Shown: positions 51,254 through 62,755, numbered from the stretch's first letter. The stretch is 64,000 nucleotides of DNA from DATFTE01 sp963802575 (GCA_963802575.1 CAWDJF010000007.1:558001-622000), one strand, 5' to 3'. Notes: generated from the letters alone by a model not told the origin. Program-made: numbers and translations.

Positions 51254-52300
51254 CTAAGGTAGTCCACAGGTCGATTCCCGCACCACCAGTTCGGGCACTA
51301 CTTTGCGATGCACTGCCGCGATGGGCCGCTTTTCCAGGACAGCATTGATGCCGTCGAGCACCAGGCTGGCAGCCATCGATCCCATGGTCTCCATCGGTTG
51401 GCGCACTGTGGTGAGCGGAGGAGTGTACAAACTCGACCCCGCAATATCATCGAACCCGATAACGGAACACTGTTCGGGCACACGCAATCCGGCTTTCGCC
51501 AAAGCCCGGATCGCTCCGAACGCCGTCATGTCATCGAACGCCATTAACGCCGTGAAGGGATGCTTACGCTGAATCAATTCCTCCGTCAACTTGTATCCCG
51601 CTTCGAAGCTTGAAATCGGATCGCGCGATTCCGGCAGATCGACGATGAGCCTTTCGTCGAGTTCCAGTCCGCTGGTGCGGGCAAAATTGCGCACGCCTTT
51701 CCAACGCGGCGCGCTGTCGCCCAGCGTCTTCGGACCGCGAATGAAAGCGATCTTGCGATGACCCAGCGCGTAAAGGTGCTCGATCCCGGAATGGGCTCCG
51801 ATCTCGTTGTCGACAGTCACTGAGCTGATGGAACCGGTCTTCGGTTCCCGTCCGATCATCGCCGTGGGTATGCTGTTCTTTTCCAGATCCGCCAGAATGT
51901 CGATGTCGACGAAGAGCCAGTTGGCGAGGACAATCAGCGCTTCCACGCGGCGATCGAGCAGCATCTCAAGATATCGTTCGAAGCGGCTGCGCTCGTTGTG
52001 CACGTCGGTGAGAATGGGCAGATACGAAGCCTGGTAAAGAGAATTCTCAATTCCGCGGAGAATCAGCGTGCAGTAGGGGTCGGTCATGTCAAACACCATG
52101 ACCCCGACCGTATGGCTGCGGCGGCTGCGCAGGGAGCGTGCGAAAAGATTGGGGCGATATCCGAGTTTCTTAGCCGCTTTTTCAATGCGCTTCTTGGTTG
52201 CGGCGGGGATATAGCGAGCGAGTGGAGCGTTGTTGAGCACGATGGAGACGGTGGTGGAGGAGAAGCCACTCTCCCTGGCTACATCGCGGATGGTGACCAT
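51254..52300 (-). CDS. LacI-family transcription regulator
   Basis: This 348-residue protein has the LacI helix-turn-helix at 1-25 (TIRDVARESGFSSTTVSIVLNN) and hinge region YRPNLFARSLRSRRSHTVGV. A periplasmic-binding-protein-like sensor follows (about 60-340) with the usual AFDDMTAFGAIRALAKAG and GFDDIAGSSLYTPPLTTVRQP blocks. It would bind a sugar or similar ligand and release its operator. The gene lies just upstream of the TonB receptor, in the same direction, with a LacI-like operator between them. It is divergent from the TPR gene at 52408. Confidence 0.93.
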   Translation of the reverse strand: MVTIRDVARESGFSSTTVSIVLNNAPLARYIPAATKKRIEKAAKKLGYRPNLFARSLRSRRSHTVGVMVFDMTDPYCTLILRGIENSLYQASYLPILTDVHNERSRFERYLEMLLDRRVEALIVLANWLFVDIDILADLEKNSIPTAMIGREPKTGSISSVTVDNEIGAHSGIEHLYALGHRKIAFIRGPKTLGDSAPRWKGVRNFARTSGLELDERLIVDLPESRDPISSFEAGYKLTEELIQRKHPFTALMAFDDMTAFGAIRALAKAGLRVPEQCSVIGFDDIAGSSLYTPPLTTVRQPMETMGSMAASLVLDGINAVLEKRPIAAVHRKVVPELVVRESTCGLP

Positions 52301-52407
52301 CGATCTCTTTTTCCTTCGCGTTCACCCTGCAATTTGCGCTCTCGAATCCACGAAGCAATCCGGCGCGCTTGAAATTCGGGCGTTTGCTGGCGGACACTAA
52401 CAGCAGA

Positions 52408-53616
52408 GTGAAACGACTGTCAAGCAAACTCGTGTTGTGCATGTGCGCGTTGCCGCTCTGGTCGACTCTTTCGTGCTGCCTCGCATTGGGTCAAACAGTG
52501 ACGTCCGCGAAGCCAGTTGCCGACCCGCAACAACTATTTCAGCAAGGGCAAACAGCCTTGAAAAAAGGGGATTTGGACGAGGCCGAGCGTGCATTTCGCG
52601 GCGTGCTGGCAATCGATCCTCAGGCTGCGGCCGCCTATGCGAATCTGGGAGTTATCTCCATGCGGCGCAAGCAATGGCCGCAGGCACTCGAGAGATTGAA
52701 CAAAGCCGAAAAGATGGCGCCGAAGATTGCGGGCATCCGGCTGAACATCGGGCTGGTTTACTACCGTCAGGCGAAATATGCATCGGCAATTGCGCCTTTT
52801 GAATCCGTGGTACGCGATGTACCCGACCAGGTTCAGCCGCGATATCTGCTGGGCCTCTGCTACTTTTTCACCTCTCGTTATGCCGAGGCTGCCACAACTC
52901 TCGAACCGTTGTGGCCGCAGGAATCCGACAACCTGAGCTACTTGTACGTCCTTAGCAATGCGGCGAATAAAGCCAACCGCCCCGATCTCGACCAGAAGGC
53001 TCTGGAGCGCATGGCCGACACCGGACAAAACTCTCCTGAGTTCCATCTCTTCATGGGGAAGGCGCATCTGAATCGCGAGGAGTTTGACGACGCTGTGAAG
53101 GAACTAAACGCCGCCGCGAACGCCGATCCCAAGCTGCCATTCGTTCACTTCTATCTGGGAATGGCTTACATGAAGAAGCAGGATTTCGAGCGCGCGAAAG
53201 CGGAGTTCCTCAAGGATGTCGCGATCGAACCCGACGTGCCCTACAACTACGATCAGCTAGGCCTGATCGATTCGCAGCAACAACAGAACGCGGACGCGGA
53301 GAAAAATTTCCGGAAGGCGTTGCGACTCGATCCCTCGCTTACCAGTTCGCACTATCAACTCGCCCGCGTCTATTTGAATCAGGAAAAATATCATGAGGCG
53401 TTGACTGAGATCGACGCTGCCGCAAAGCTCGATCCCAAGAGTTCCCCCATTCACTATGTGCGCGGTCAAGTGCTGCAGCGTCTGGGGCGAACAGAAGAAG
53501 CGAAAGCGGAAATGAGCCAGGTCACCAAGATCACGACTGACCTGCGCGATCAACGGCAAAAGGAACTGTATCAGTCCCCCTTACCCGATCCCGAATTAAC
53601 TCGGGAGCCGCAATAA
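52408..53616 (+). CDS. Exported TPR protein
   Basis: GTG 52408 is preferred to TTG 52369 because it begins a clean signal peptide (MKRLSSKLVLCMCALPLWSTLSCCLALGQ). The product of about 402 residues has about ten TPR repeats from residue 40 to the end (QQGQTALKKGDLDEAERAFRGVLAIDPQAAAAYANLGVISMRRKQW as first units; ARVYLNQEKYHEALTEIDAAAKLDPKS near the end). It probably mediates protein assembly in the periplasm. A hairpin AAGTCTAT-N5-ATAGACTT overlaps the stop codon but lacks a T-run. It is monocistronic or followed by the AsmA gene after 105 bases. Confidence 0.82.
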   Translation: MKRLSSKLVLCMCALPLWSTLSCCLALGQTVTSAKPVADPQQLFQQGQTALKKGDLDEAERAFRGVLAIDPQAAAAYANLGVISMRRKQWPQALERLNKAEKMAPKIAGIRLNIGLVYYRQAKYASAIAPFESVVRDVPDQVQPRYLLGLCYFFTSRYAEAATTLEPLWPQESDNLSYLYVLSNAANKANRPDLDQKALERMADTGQNSPEFHLFMGKAHLNREEFDDAVKELNAAANADPKLPFVHFYLGMAYMKKQDFERAKAEFLKDVAIEPDVPYNYDQLGLIDSQQQQNADAEKNFRKALRLDPSLTSSHYQLARVYLNQEKYHEALTEIDAAAKLDPKSSPIHYVRGQVLQRLGRTEEAKAEMSQVTKITTDLRDQRQKELYQSPLPDPELTREPQ

Positions 53617-53721
53617 GTCTATTTTTGATAGACTTGGAAGGCCACGTTGTTCCTCGTTTACCGACAAGCTCAGGGTCCCGACCAAAGCAACGCTGACAGA
53701 GTTTTAAGGAGGACCGTCCCC

Positions 53722-55380
53722 ATGAAACGAATACTTCGCATCGTTGGCATCATTGTCGCCGTGGTTCTGATTGCGCTCATTGCGCTTCCTTTCCTCATCG
53801 ACGTCAATAGTTTCCGTCCTAAGCTTGAGTCGGAACTCAGTTCGGCGCTCGCTCGCGATGTGAAGGTCGGCAACCTAAAGCTGTCCATTCTGTCGGGCAG
53901 CGTTTCCGCCGAGGACCTGTCGATCTCCGACGATCCGGCGTTCAGCAAGACTCCTTTCATCCGCGCGAAATCTCTCGACGTGGGCGTAGATCTCATGCCG
54001 CTGATTTTTTCCAAGGCGCTGCATGTGAACGATCTGACGCTGACCCAGCCTGAAATTTTCCTTGTCCACGCAGCGTCGGGGAAATGGAATTTCTCGAGCC
54101 TCGGAGGAAACTCCGCCGCCAAGCCCCAAGCCCCTGCGGCGAAATCGTCGGACGCGTCGAACCCGGATCTCTCGGTCGCGAAGGTCAATGTGAAAGACGG
54201 CCGCGTCACCGTGAGCCAGTCGAATTCTTCGGTCAAGCCGCGGATCTACGACAAGGTCAACATTGAGGTGCGCAACTTCTCATTGACTTCGCAATTCCCC
54301 TTCACACTGACGGCGAACCTTCCCGGTGGCGGGAATGTGAAGCTCGACGGAAGTGCCGGTCCCATCAATCCGACCGACGCGTCTCTCACGCCGCTGGATG
54401 CGAAAATTCTGGTCAAGCAGCTCGACCTGGCAGCGTCCGGGTTCATCGATCCTGCTTCCGGGATTGCAGGTCTCGCCGACTTCAACGGCACCGTCAATTC
54501 CGACGGCAAGAACGCCAAGACCCACGGCGTGCTCTCGGCTGACAAACTGAAACTCTCTCCCAAAGGGCAGCCCGCGGGAAAGACGGTTCAAGTTACCTAT
54601 ACGGTAATTCACGATCTGGCGAAGCAAGCAGGAGAACTCACACAGGGTGAAATCACAGTCGGCAAAGCCTTGGCGCAGTTAACCGGAAAATATCAGATCC
54701 AAGGCGAAACTACTTCGCTGAACATGAAACTCAATGGTCAGGGCATGCCCGTGGATGATCTCGAAGCAATGTTGCCGGCCATGGGCATCGTCCTTCCTTC
54801 AGGCTCGTCGTTGAAGGGCGGAACCCTCTCGACCAACCTTGAGATCGTTGGTCCCACCGATAAACTGGTGATCACTGGTCCCATCAAGCTGACTGATACG
54901 AAGCTGGCGGGGTTTGACTTAGGTTCGAAACTCTCAGCTCTTTCCAAATTCACAGGATCGGGTCCGAAGACCGGCTCCGACACATCGATTCAAAACCTGA
55001 GCACCAACGCGAGAGTGGCTCCTGAGGGCATTCGTACGGACGCGGTGAATCTCACGATCCCATCTCTCGGTGTATTGACCGGTGCGGGCACCATCAGTCC
55101 TGCGGGCGCACTGAACTACAAGATGAATGCGCAGCTTGCCGGCGGCGGAGCAGTGGGCGGCCTGACGCAGATGGCGGGCATGGGAGGTGGGGGCAAGGGA
55201 GTTGGTATCCCTTTTGCGATCCAGGGGACAACCTCGAACCCGACATTTATTCCCGATGTGCAGGGTATGGTCGGAAGCCAATTGCAAGACCAGTTGAAAT
55301 CAAGGATCCCGGGGGCGAACACAGGGAATTCCCCGGTTAATTCGCTTACTGGTCTCTTCGGCAAAAAGAAGAAAAACTAA
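53722..55380 (+). CDS. AsmA-family envelope protein
   Basis: ATG 53722 follows AAGGAGG and opens an N-terminal membrane anchor (MKRILRIVGIIVAVVLIALIALPFLI); the longer frame from 53647 is unlikely. The 552-residue protein has the AsmA N-terminal block (DVNSFRPKLESELSSALARDVKVGNLKLS) and a Gly-rich beta-rich body, ending with a Lys-rich tail. AsmA-like proteins lie in the inner membrane and take part in moving or sorting envelope lipids and in outer-membrane assembly. The anchor plus long periplasmic part fits. A strong terminator follows. Confidence 0.85.
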   Translation: MKRILRIVGIIVAVVLIALIALPFLIDVNSFRPKLESELSSALARDVKVGNLKLSILSGSVSAEDLSISDDPAFSKTPFIRAKSLDVGVDLMPLIFSKALHVNDLTLTQPEIFLVHAASGKWNFSSLGGNSAAKPQAPAAKSSDASNPDLSVAKVNVKDGRVTVSQSNSSVKPRIYDKVNIEVRNFSLTSQFPFTLTANLPGGGNVKLDGSAGPINPTDASLTPLDAKILVKQLDLAASGFIDPASGIAGLADFNGTVNSDGKNAKTHGVLSADKLKLSPKGQPAGKTVQVTYTVIHDLAKQAGELTQGEITVGKALAQLTGKYQIQGETTSLNMKLNGQGMPVDDLEAMLPAMGIVLPSGSSLKGGTLSTNLEIVGPTDKLVITGPIKLTDTKLAGFDLGSKLSALSKFTGSGPKTGSDTSIQNLSTNARVAPEGIRTDAVNLTIPSLGVLTGAGTISPAGALNYKMNAQLAGGGAVGGLTQMAGMGGGGKGVGIPFAIQGTTSNPTFIPDVQGMVGSQLQDQLKSRIPGANTGNSPVNSLTGLFGKKKKN

Positions 55381-55401
55381 TCACTGCAAATTCTCAACCT
55401 G

Positions 55402-55431
55402 CCGGCGGCTCGCGAGCCGCCGGTTGTTTTT
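55402..55431 (+). terminator. Strong intrinsic terminator after the AsmA gene
   Basis: A perfect 22-base palindrome (CCGGCGGCTCG with its complement, 55402-55423) is followed by TTGTTTTT (55424-55431), 21 bases after the stop codon. It may also work in reverse for the phosphodiesterase gene. Confidence 0.85.
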
Positions 55432-55478
55432 GTGCCGTTCCATGCTCGGCGCTCATCGTCACCGTGGAACAGCAGCAA

Positions 55479-57389
55479 TCAAATATAGCCGAGCCCAGAG
55501 AGACGATCTTGAATCAGTTTCTCGCCTTCCGCATCATCTGCCTTGTCGGCAGGAGGGTTCATGGATGCAGGATTCTCCACGCCCAGATAGTTCAGAATGA
55601 TCGCGGCCAGGTCCGCGATATTGGCTTGTGCTTGAAACGGTGGGCGGTTCATGAAAAGAATTCCCGGCACGGATTCTGGATCGACGATGTGATCTCCGCT
55701 CCAGCGACGGGTATTATCGGCCACCAGCTCATTCGCAAAGCCACCGACAGCCGACTGCCAGGAGACGCGAAATCCAGGATAGAAATTGACCAGCAGTTCG
55801 GGCGCCTGGGCCGCGAAGGGGCCTGAATACAGGTCTTCTCTGCGAGAGACGCTTCGCACCGCTGGACTCTGCGTGAGCGGATCAGCCGAGTCCGGAAGTC
55901 CTGACTGAATGGCAGCGCGTACCCGCTCAGCTTCCCCGTTTTCTTCCAGAATTCCCTGACCTTCGCGGCCTTTGAAATTCAAATAGACTCCGCCAAGACC
56001 AACCGCGTAGGCGTAGGTTTTCGACCAGTCAACCGCTGCGAACCCCTCTCCCAGATCTTCCCCCGGTTTGCGGCTGTCCTTCAGCGCCAGCAGGCCATTC
56101 TGCCAAAGCCATGCATTGGTATCGAAGGCGCGGCGGAAAGTTCCGAAACCGTGATCCGAGAGGACGAACAACAGAGTGTTCTCATCGACCTTATCGAGCA
56201 CGGGCGCTAGCAGCTTGTCACAGCGCTGATAATGTTCTTCGACACGCGTCGACATCTCGCGCGCCAGATCCGGCTGGTAGCCCGGGTGTTGCGGATCGCG
56301 GAAGCGCCACATCATGTGCTGCACCCGGTCCGGGGTGTCGAACAGAGTAAAGAAAAAACCTTCGTGGAAGCGATCTAGTTCGTAGCGCATCATCTTCTCG
56401 CGCTCTTGCAATACGAGTTCGCAGTGCTGCAGGTAGGCCGCCTCGTCGATGCGCCCATTGTTTAGACCGTTGTGTTCTTCCGCCATGCCGAGTGTCGAAA
56501 ACAGACCCAGGTTCTCCGACAGATTCTTCGCATATTCCCCCGGAGAGGAGACTGGAAAGAGCGGCGCGGCTGGATCGAAATTCACCGCCGATACATAGAA
56601 CTCGAGATGCGGTTCAAGCCGGCAGACGTAGAAGCGAGCGATCCCGGTGACCGATTGCAACATCGAGAATTTGAATTTGAAACGAACCCATTCGCTCCAG
56701 CTCTTTTCCGCGACCTCGATCTTCGATGGCGTGCCGCCGGTTCGAATAAGCAAGCGTCGTCCCGGCTTGTCGACTTGCACGCGAATCTCGGATGAAGTAT
56801 CAACCGGGGGCGATTGCCGCGTGTTGCGCGGACCGATCACCCGCGTCTTGAGATCGGCGCCGGAATCGAGCAATATCACCTGCTCGCTTTCCTGCGCCGT
56901 TACTGTCCGGTCCTGCGTGTAAAACGTTCCTTTGCTCTGGCTGCCGCGCAAATCGGGCACGCCGACGCCAGCCAGCATCTTGCCTTGCAACACCTCTGGC
57001 GGAAATGTACAGGGACACCGTAGAACGACGCTGGGAAGGCCCGCCTGCGTCAACGGTTGCCATAGCGGAACCCCTTTGCGCTGGTTCACGACCCGCGGCT
57101 GGGCCAGTACACTCTTCGGCCGTTCGAAACGGCTCAACGCCGCGTCGGGCTGGTAGGTTCGCGGATCTCTCGACACGAAATCGAAAATGCCGTGTCCTCC
57201 GGGATTCGTTCCCGTCATGAACGATGACCATGCCACCGGAGTCTGCGCCGGATAGGTTGTTCCCAGACGAGAGTAGCTGCCCATGGCGCGAATCCTGGCT
57301 AAATTGGGAAGTTCGCCGCGTCCGAGCATGGCTTCGACAATGCTGGGTTCAAGGCCGTCCAGACCGATCACAATGACTTTTTTGCGCAA
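55479..57389 (-). CDS. Alkaline-phosphatase-superfamily phosphodiesterase/nucleotide pyrophosphatase
   Basis: This 636-residue protein starts with VIGLDGLEPSIVEAMLGRGELPNLARI, the type I phosphodiesterase/NPP signature with its metal-binding Asp. It has TYPAQTPVAWSSFMTGTNPGGHGIFDF with a possible nucleophile Ser/Thr, and SDHGFGTF with an Asp-His metal pair near 414. No signal peptide is clear. The family cleaves phosphodiester or pyrophosphate bonds, but the substrate here is unknown. Ten bases separate it from the upstream small membrane-protein gene, so they may be co-transcribed. Confidence 0.88.
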   Translation of the reverse strand: MRKKVIVIGLDGLEPSIVEAMLGRGELPNLARIRAMGSYSRLGTTYPAQTPVAWSSFMTGTNPGGHGIFDFVSRDPRTYQPDAALSRFERPKSVLAQPRVVNQRKGVPLWQPLTQAGLPSVVLRCPCTFPPEVLQGKMLAGVGVPDLRGSQSKGTFYTQDRTVTAQESEQVILLDSGADLKTRVIGPRNTRQSPPVDTSSEIRVQVDKPGRRLLIRTGGTPSKIEVAEKSWSEWVRFKFKFSMLQSVTGIARFYVCRLEPHLEFYVSAVNFDPAAPLFPVSSPGEYAKNLSENLGLFSTLGMAEEHNGLNNGRIDEAAYLQHCELVLQEREKMMRYELDRFHEGFFFTLFDTPDRVQHMMWRFRDPQHPGYQPDLAREMSTRVEEHYQRCDKLLAPVLDKVDENTLLFVLSDHGFGTFRRAFDTNAWLWQNGLLALKDSRKPGEDLGEGFAAVDWSKTYAYAVGLGGVYLNFKGREGQGILEENGEAERVRAAIQSGLPDSADPLTQSPAVRSVSRREDLYSGPFAAQAPELLVNFYPGFRVSWQSAVGGFANELVADNTRRWSGDHIVDPESVPGILFMNRPPFQAQANIADLAAIILNYLGVENPASMNPPADKADDAEGEKLIQDRLSGLGYI

Positions 57390-57398
57390 GAATGGAGC

Positions 57399-57602
57399 CT
57401 AGGAAGTTTTGGAAGACGCGGACTTGGAAGCGTCAGAACTCTCGGTTTCGGGCGTGGGACGTGACTTCCCGATCACCTTGAAGAACGTTGCGACCACCTT
57501 GTTCCAGAAGATGAGAAGCAGCCCTACCAGGCTGGCCAAGCCGGACGTCACCGTCATCACCTGATCGGGCCCGGCATAGAGGGCTAGCAGATTGAAATGC
57601 AT
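57399..57602 (-). CDS. Small single-pass membrane protein
   Basis: This 67-residue protein has one membrane helix (about 17-37, TSGLASLVGLLLIFWNKVVAT), a Lys/Arg-rich region and a Ser/Glu-rich tail. It lies 10 bases upstream of the phosphodiesterase gene and could help localise it. No family is recognised. Confidence 0.55.
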   Translation of the reverse strand: MHFNLLALYAGPDQVMTVTSGLASLVGLLLIFWNKVVATFFKVIGKSRPTPETESSDASKSASSKTS

Positions 57603-57685
57603 GCTGTCTCCTTGGAATAGGGTTCCCTCCAGTGTACCAGCAGGAGACTAGCTCTTTACAGGTGCAATCTTAGGGTGCCGAAAAT

Positions 57686-59588
57686 CTACTTTTGAGCGAT
57701 GCGAGGACCGCCGGATACCGTTTCGCGCAGGTGTTCGGACAAACGTCCCGCGACGTCACGGCCGCCCGAAGTCTGGCTCAGCTCGTTGAGCTCTCCCGGA
57801 TCCTCCGCCCAATCATAAAGCTGCGCGCCATATTTCGTGTGCTTGATGAATTGCCATCGCCCTTCGGTCAACGATTGCATCGCGCCTGTATTAGCAGTCG
57901 GCACCTTGCTCTCCGGTTGACGGTTCTGCTTCGGCAGGTACTTATCCTGCGCCAGTTCAGACAACGGACTCGGCCATTGGGCCGCATTTCCTACCTTCTT
58001 TCCACAACGCATTCAGCGGCGGACCCTGAAACTGATTGCCGCCCTCATCCAACAAACTCATCAACGTTGCCGGGATCGCCGCATTGGTCACATTCGCCGA
58101 AACTCGCAGTCCCGAGGGAACATGGCCCGGATACCAGAAAATCAGAGGCACGTGGATCTGCTCTCGATAAAGAGCCTCGCCGTGGGTGGGCAATCCGTGC
58201 TGCCACAATCCCTCTCCGTGGTCGGAGGTAACCACGACCATCGTGTTCCCCATAAGACCGCGCTTCTCAAACTCCGCCACCAAACTTCCGATTGAATCGT
58301 CGACATACTTCACGCCATCGTCGTACTGATCGATTGGCAATTTTTGCGGCCACGGCTGCGCATAACCGTACGGACTGCCGTAAGGTTCGTGCACGTCGAA
58401 ATAATTCAGGAACACCAGAAACGGACGGCGATCCGCATCAACCCAGCGCAGCACTTCGCGGTTGACCTCAGAAGCTCGCTTACGGACACCCGGCGCGCCT
58501 CCGTTTGGGCCCACGCCCTCGTCGTCCAGATCGAGCAAGGAATCGAAGCCCAGCCACCGCAAGAGACGTTTTGGCTTGCTATGGTCCGATCGTGACAAGT
58601 AAATGCGCGAAAATTCTCGCCCGAAAAGCGTGCGCACCCACATATCCGCGGGGGAATGAAAATAATCTTCGAAGTGCAGAAAGCCGCGCCCGAAACCGAG
58701 ATCGTGCGAAAACCACGTCCGGTTCGCCGAAAAAGCTCCGGTGCGATAACCGCGGCGCTCCAATGCCTCCCCCAGCGTGAGTGCTCCTCGAAAACTCGGT
58801 GCGCTCGAATCAAACACCGGCATCGGCTGGACGTTGGTCACACCGTGCTGAAATTGATAGAGCCCCGTAATCATGGAGACGTGCGAAGGCAGACTCCACG
58901 AGCACGCTGAGATTGCGTTTTCGAATACCGTACCTTGCTGTGCGATGTGATCGATGTTCGGACTGGTAGAGCGCGCGTAGCCGTACGAAGAAAGATGATC
59001 GGCGCGAAGCGTATCCACCACGATTACCAGGACATTAGGCGTGCTGGACGAGGCTTGTGGCAGATGAGCGAGTTCGCGCTTTTCCTTAATCAACCTTCCA
59101 CCTTGCACCGCAAGCAAAGCAACGCACCAGGCTGCCACGGCAAAGATCACGGTTCTTCGGCCAAGGCGCAACACGGTTTCTTCTCGAGCGGAAGCCCAAC
59201 GCGTGAACGCCACGCCCACTCCAATCGCCAACAGGAAACAACTCCAGTGATAGAGGCGCGCGGTCAGGGTCAGAAAATCGTAAGCCGCCAATGCCGACAG
59301 CAAGAACATCAGCACCGTTGTGGTCCGAAGCCGCGGAGCGAAGCCGCAGACGAGACTCACCACGATTGTCAGAATCGAAAAGAAAATCGCGTCACACAGC
59401 GGAGAGATCCAGAAGATCGGCCCCGAAACGTGGATCATCGGTCCCCACGACGCCCAGTTCAGGCGCTGAAAGAGCATCAGGCCCGCGCCTTCAATCAGGC
59501 CCGTAACGATTCCAAAGGAAATGGCGATGAGAATTTGGTCGATCAGAGAAAAACGTTCTCCGGAATGTTCATTCAGAGTGGGCAACAA
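57686..59588 (-). pseudogene. Membrane sulfatase, one frameshift near the end
   Basis: From ATG 59588 the protein has about four membrane helices in residues 1-170, then a sulfatase domain (NVLVIVVDTLRADHLSSYGYARSTSPNIDHIA; SWSLPSHVSMITG has a Ser where the catalytic Cys/Ser is modified to formylglycine, followed by VTSDHGEGLWQHG). At about 57996-58002 the frame breaks after LNALWK; the next frame continues with VGNAAQWPSPLSELAQDKYLPKQ to a stop at 57686. One extra base explains it, giving 633 residues. The tail keeps a matching C-terminal segment, so an assembly error is likely. Substrates could be sulfate or phosphate esters. Confidence 0.82.
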
Positions 59589-59622
59589 TAATTTCCGCGT
59601 CGTGAATTCCGGCTAGTGTACG

Positions 59623-62600
59623 TCAATCCGCCCCAGTCGGTTTGGGGGAAATATCGGGCAGTGCGCCCGTCGTTACGCCACGACGACGGTTCGCCCAGGA
59701 ACGAATGCGGTCCATGTAGAGATACACGACCGGAGTCGTAAAAAGAGTCAGCATCTGGCTGACGATCAATCCGCCGACAATCGTGATGCCGAGCGGACGC
59801 CGCAATTCCGAACCCGTGCCCGTACCAAGCGCCAGTGGCAGACCGCCGAGCAGCGCCGCCATCGTCGTCATCATGATGGGACGGAAGCGCAGCAGGCAAG
59901 CTTCGTGAATCGCTTCCAGCGGATTCTTGCCTTCCCTGCGTTCCGCATCCAGCGCGAAGTCGATCATCATGATGGCGTTCTTCTTAACAATGCCGATCAG
60001 CAGAAGGATGCCGATCATGCCGATCACGTTCAGCTCATTCTTGCTGATCAGTAACGCCAGCAGCGCGCCGACGCCCGCCGAAGGCAGCGTCGAAAGAATC
60101 GTGATGGGATGAATATAGCTCTCGTAGAGAACGCCCAGCACGATGTAGACGGTCACTAGGGCCGCCAGAATCAACAGCGGCTCGCTCGAGAGCGAATCCT
60201 GGAAGGCGGCCGCCGTTCCCTGAAAACTGGCATGAATCGTGCCGGGAAAACTGATCGAACGCTCGGCCGCGTCGATCACCTCGGTCGCCTGTCCTAGAGA
60301 GACTCCGGCGCAAGATTGAACGATAATGTCACCGACGGATATTGTCCCTGGTGGTGCAACGGCGAGCGCCGTGTTCGATGGCCCAAAGTGCGTGAAGGTC
60401 GAAAGCGGCACCATCTGCCCGCCGGATGACCGCACGTAGATCGCCTGCAAGGCGTCAGGACTCTTCTGAAACTGCGGCGCCACTTCCATCACCACGTGAT
60501 ACTGGTTCAGCGGCCGGTACATGGTGGAAACCTGCCGCTGTCCGAAGGCGTCGTAGAGCGCGTTGTCGATATCGGCCGCCGCAATTCCCAGGCGCGACGC
60601 CGTGTCACGATCGATGACCACGCTCGATTCCAGACCCTTATTCTGCTGATCGGTATTGACGTCGCGCAATTCCGGCAGGGTGCGCAGCTTGGCCAGCAGC
60701 TTCGGCGCCCATTCGTTCAACTCGGTCAGATCTTCGCCTTGCAGCGTGTATTGATACTGCGCCTGGCTCTGGCGTCCGCCGATGGTCAAATCCTGCGCGC
60801 TCTGCATGTAGAGAGTCGCGCCGGGAACCACCGCCAGCTTGCGCGCGCAGGCGTGCAATCACCTGGTCGGCGGAGATCTTCCTCACGTTCAGAGGCTTCA
60901 AGGTGATGAACATGCGGCCCTGGTTCATCGCCGTGTTGCCGCCGGCAAAGCCCATGACGTTCTCGACCGCGGGATCCTTCATGACGATGTCGACGTACTG
61001 CACCATCTTGGCGCGCATCGCCCCGAATGAGATATCCTGCGCCGCCTGCACCGACCCCGATCAATCGCCCTGTATCCTGCTGCGGGAAAAATCCTTTGGG
61101 CACGATCGATGTAAAGATAGACGCTCAACGCCGCTGTCAGCAGCGTGATGCAGAGAGTGACGAACTGGTAGCCGCAGCACCCATTCCAGACCGCACGCGG
61201 TAAACGCGCAGAACTGCCGTCAAAGACGCGCTCGTTCGCACGGTAGAACCATCCATGCTTTTCTTCGCTGAGCGGCTTGAGAAGCTTGGCGCACATCGTC
61301 GGCGTGGTGGTAAGCGACACGATGAGCGACACGCCGATCGCAATGCTCAGGGTCACCGCGAATTCGCGGAACAACCGTCCGACAATGCCTCCCATCAACA
61401 GAATCGGGATGAACACCGCGACCAGCGAAGTGCTCATCGAGAGCACGGTGAAACCGATCTCGCGCGCGCCCACGTACGCTGCCTGCATCGGTCCCACGCC
61501 CTTTTCCAGATAACGGGTGATGTTCTCGAGCACCACGATGGCATCGTCCACCACGAAGCCGGTGGAAATCGCCAGCGCCATCAGCGAAAGATTATCGAGG
61601 CTGTACCCGAGCAGATACATCACGCCGAACGTGCCGATCAGCGACAGGGGCACGGCCACGCTGGGAATGATGGTGGCGCGGACCGTTCGCAGAAACAGAA
61701 AAACGACGAAAATCACCAGAATGATCGAGAGCAGGATGGTGACTTCGATGTCGTGCACCGAGGCACGGATCGTGACCGTGCGGTCAAGAATAATGGCCAG
61801 GTGGATCGCTGGAGAAATCGACGCCTGCAACCGCGGCATCTCCGCCCGAATGCGATCGACGGTGTCGATAATGTTCGCGCCCGGTTGCCGGAAAACGATA
61901 ATCAGAACCGCCGGCTTTCCGTTGGCCAAGCCGACATTGTGAATGTCTTCGACCGAGTCCTGCACGTCGGCGACATCTCCCAACCGGACCGCCGCTCCGT
62001 TCTGAGTGTTGTAGGCGACAATGACGTCTGTGATATTGGTCGGCCTGCATCAACTGATCGTTGGCCGTGAGCGTCCAGGCGTCCACGTCGTCGGCGAGTT
62101 GTCCCTTGGGACGATTCGCATTGGCGGAACCTAGCGCGGTCCGCACCGTATCGAGTCCGACGCCCAGTTTGTTCAGCTGCATCGGATTCACTTCCGCGCG
62201 CACCGCCGGCCTTGCGCCGCCGCCAACAAACACCTGCCCCACGCCATTGATCTGCGCGATCTTCTGCCCCAGGATCGAGTCGGCCGCGTCGTACATTTTC
62301 GGCAGTGTGACCGTGTCGGAGGTCAACGCCAGAATCACGATCGGCGCGTCCGCCGGATTCACCTTGCGATAGGTCGGATTGCCGGGCAGGTAGGACGGCA
62401 ACTGGCTTCGCGCCGCGTTGATCGCCGCTTGCACGTCGCGTCCCGCGGCATCGATGTTGCGCGTCAGATCGAACTGCAACACGATGCTCGTCGATCCCAG
62501 CTGGCTGGTCGACGTCATCTGGTTCACGCCGGCGATGCGTCCGAACTGACGCTCCAGCGGCGTCGCCACCGCCGACGCCATGGTCTCCGGACTCGCTCCC

Positions 62601-62755
62601 GGAAGTCCGGCCGACACTTGAATGACGGGAAATTCCACCTGCGGCAGAGGAGCGACCGGCAGAAAATTAAACGCCAGGATGCCCGACATCAGCAATGCCA
62701 ATGTCAGCAGCGACGTTCCGATCGGACGTTTAATGAAGGGAGCCGAAATATTCAT
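59623..62755 (-). pseudogene. RND efflux transporter (MdtB/MdtC type), four frameshifts
   Basis: From ATG 62755 (MNISAPFIKRPIGTSLLTLA, with GGGAGACTGAGC upstream) to the stop at 59623, the joined frames give 1042 residues, the usual RND length. The order is a first helix, the porter domain (PGASPETMASAVATPLERQ), the helices with GFVVDDAIVVLENI, a second porter domain (PKGFFPQQDTGRL) and final helices (VKKNAIMMIDFAL). Breaks lie at about 62030, 61103, 61052 and 60841; each is one extra base, and removing four restores the frame exactly. It is a proton-driven multidrug exporter of the inner membrane. Its start overlaps the end of the preceding RND gene by 26 bases, as in MdtBC pairs. Confidence 0.82.

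Noticed and set aside
61255..62070. Plus-strand open frame (271 codons) opposite the RND gene
   Set aside because: His/Arg/Asp-rich composition typical of antisense frames over membrane-protein genes; no domain.
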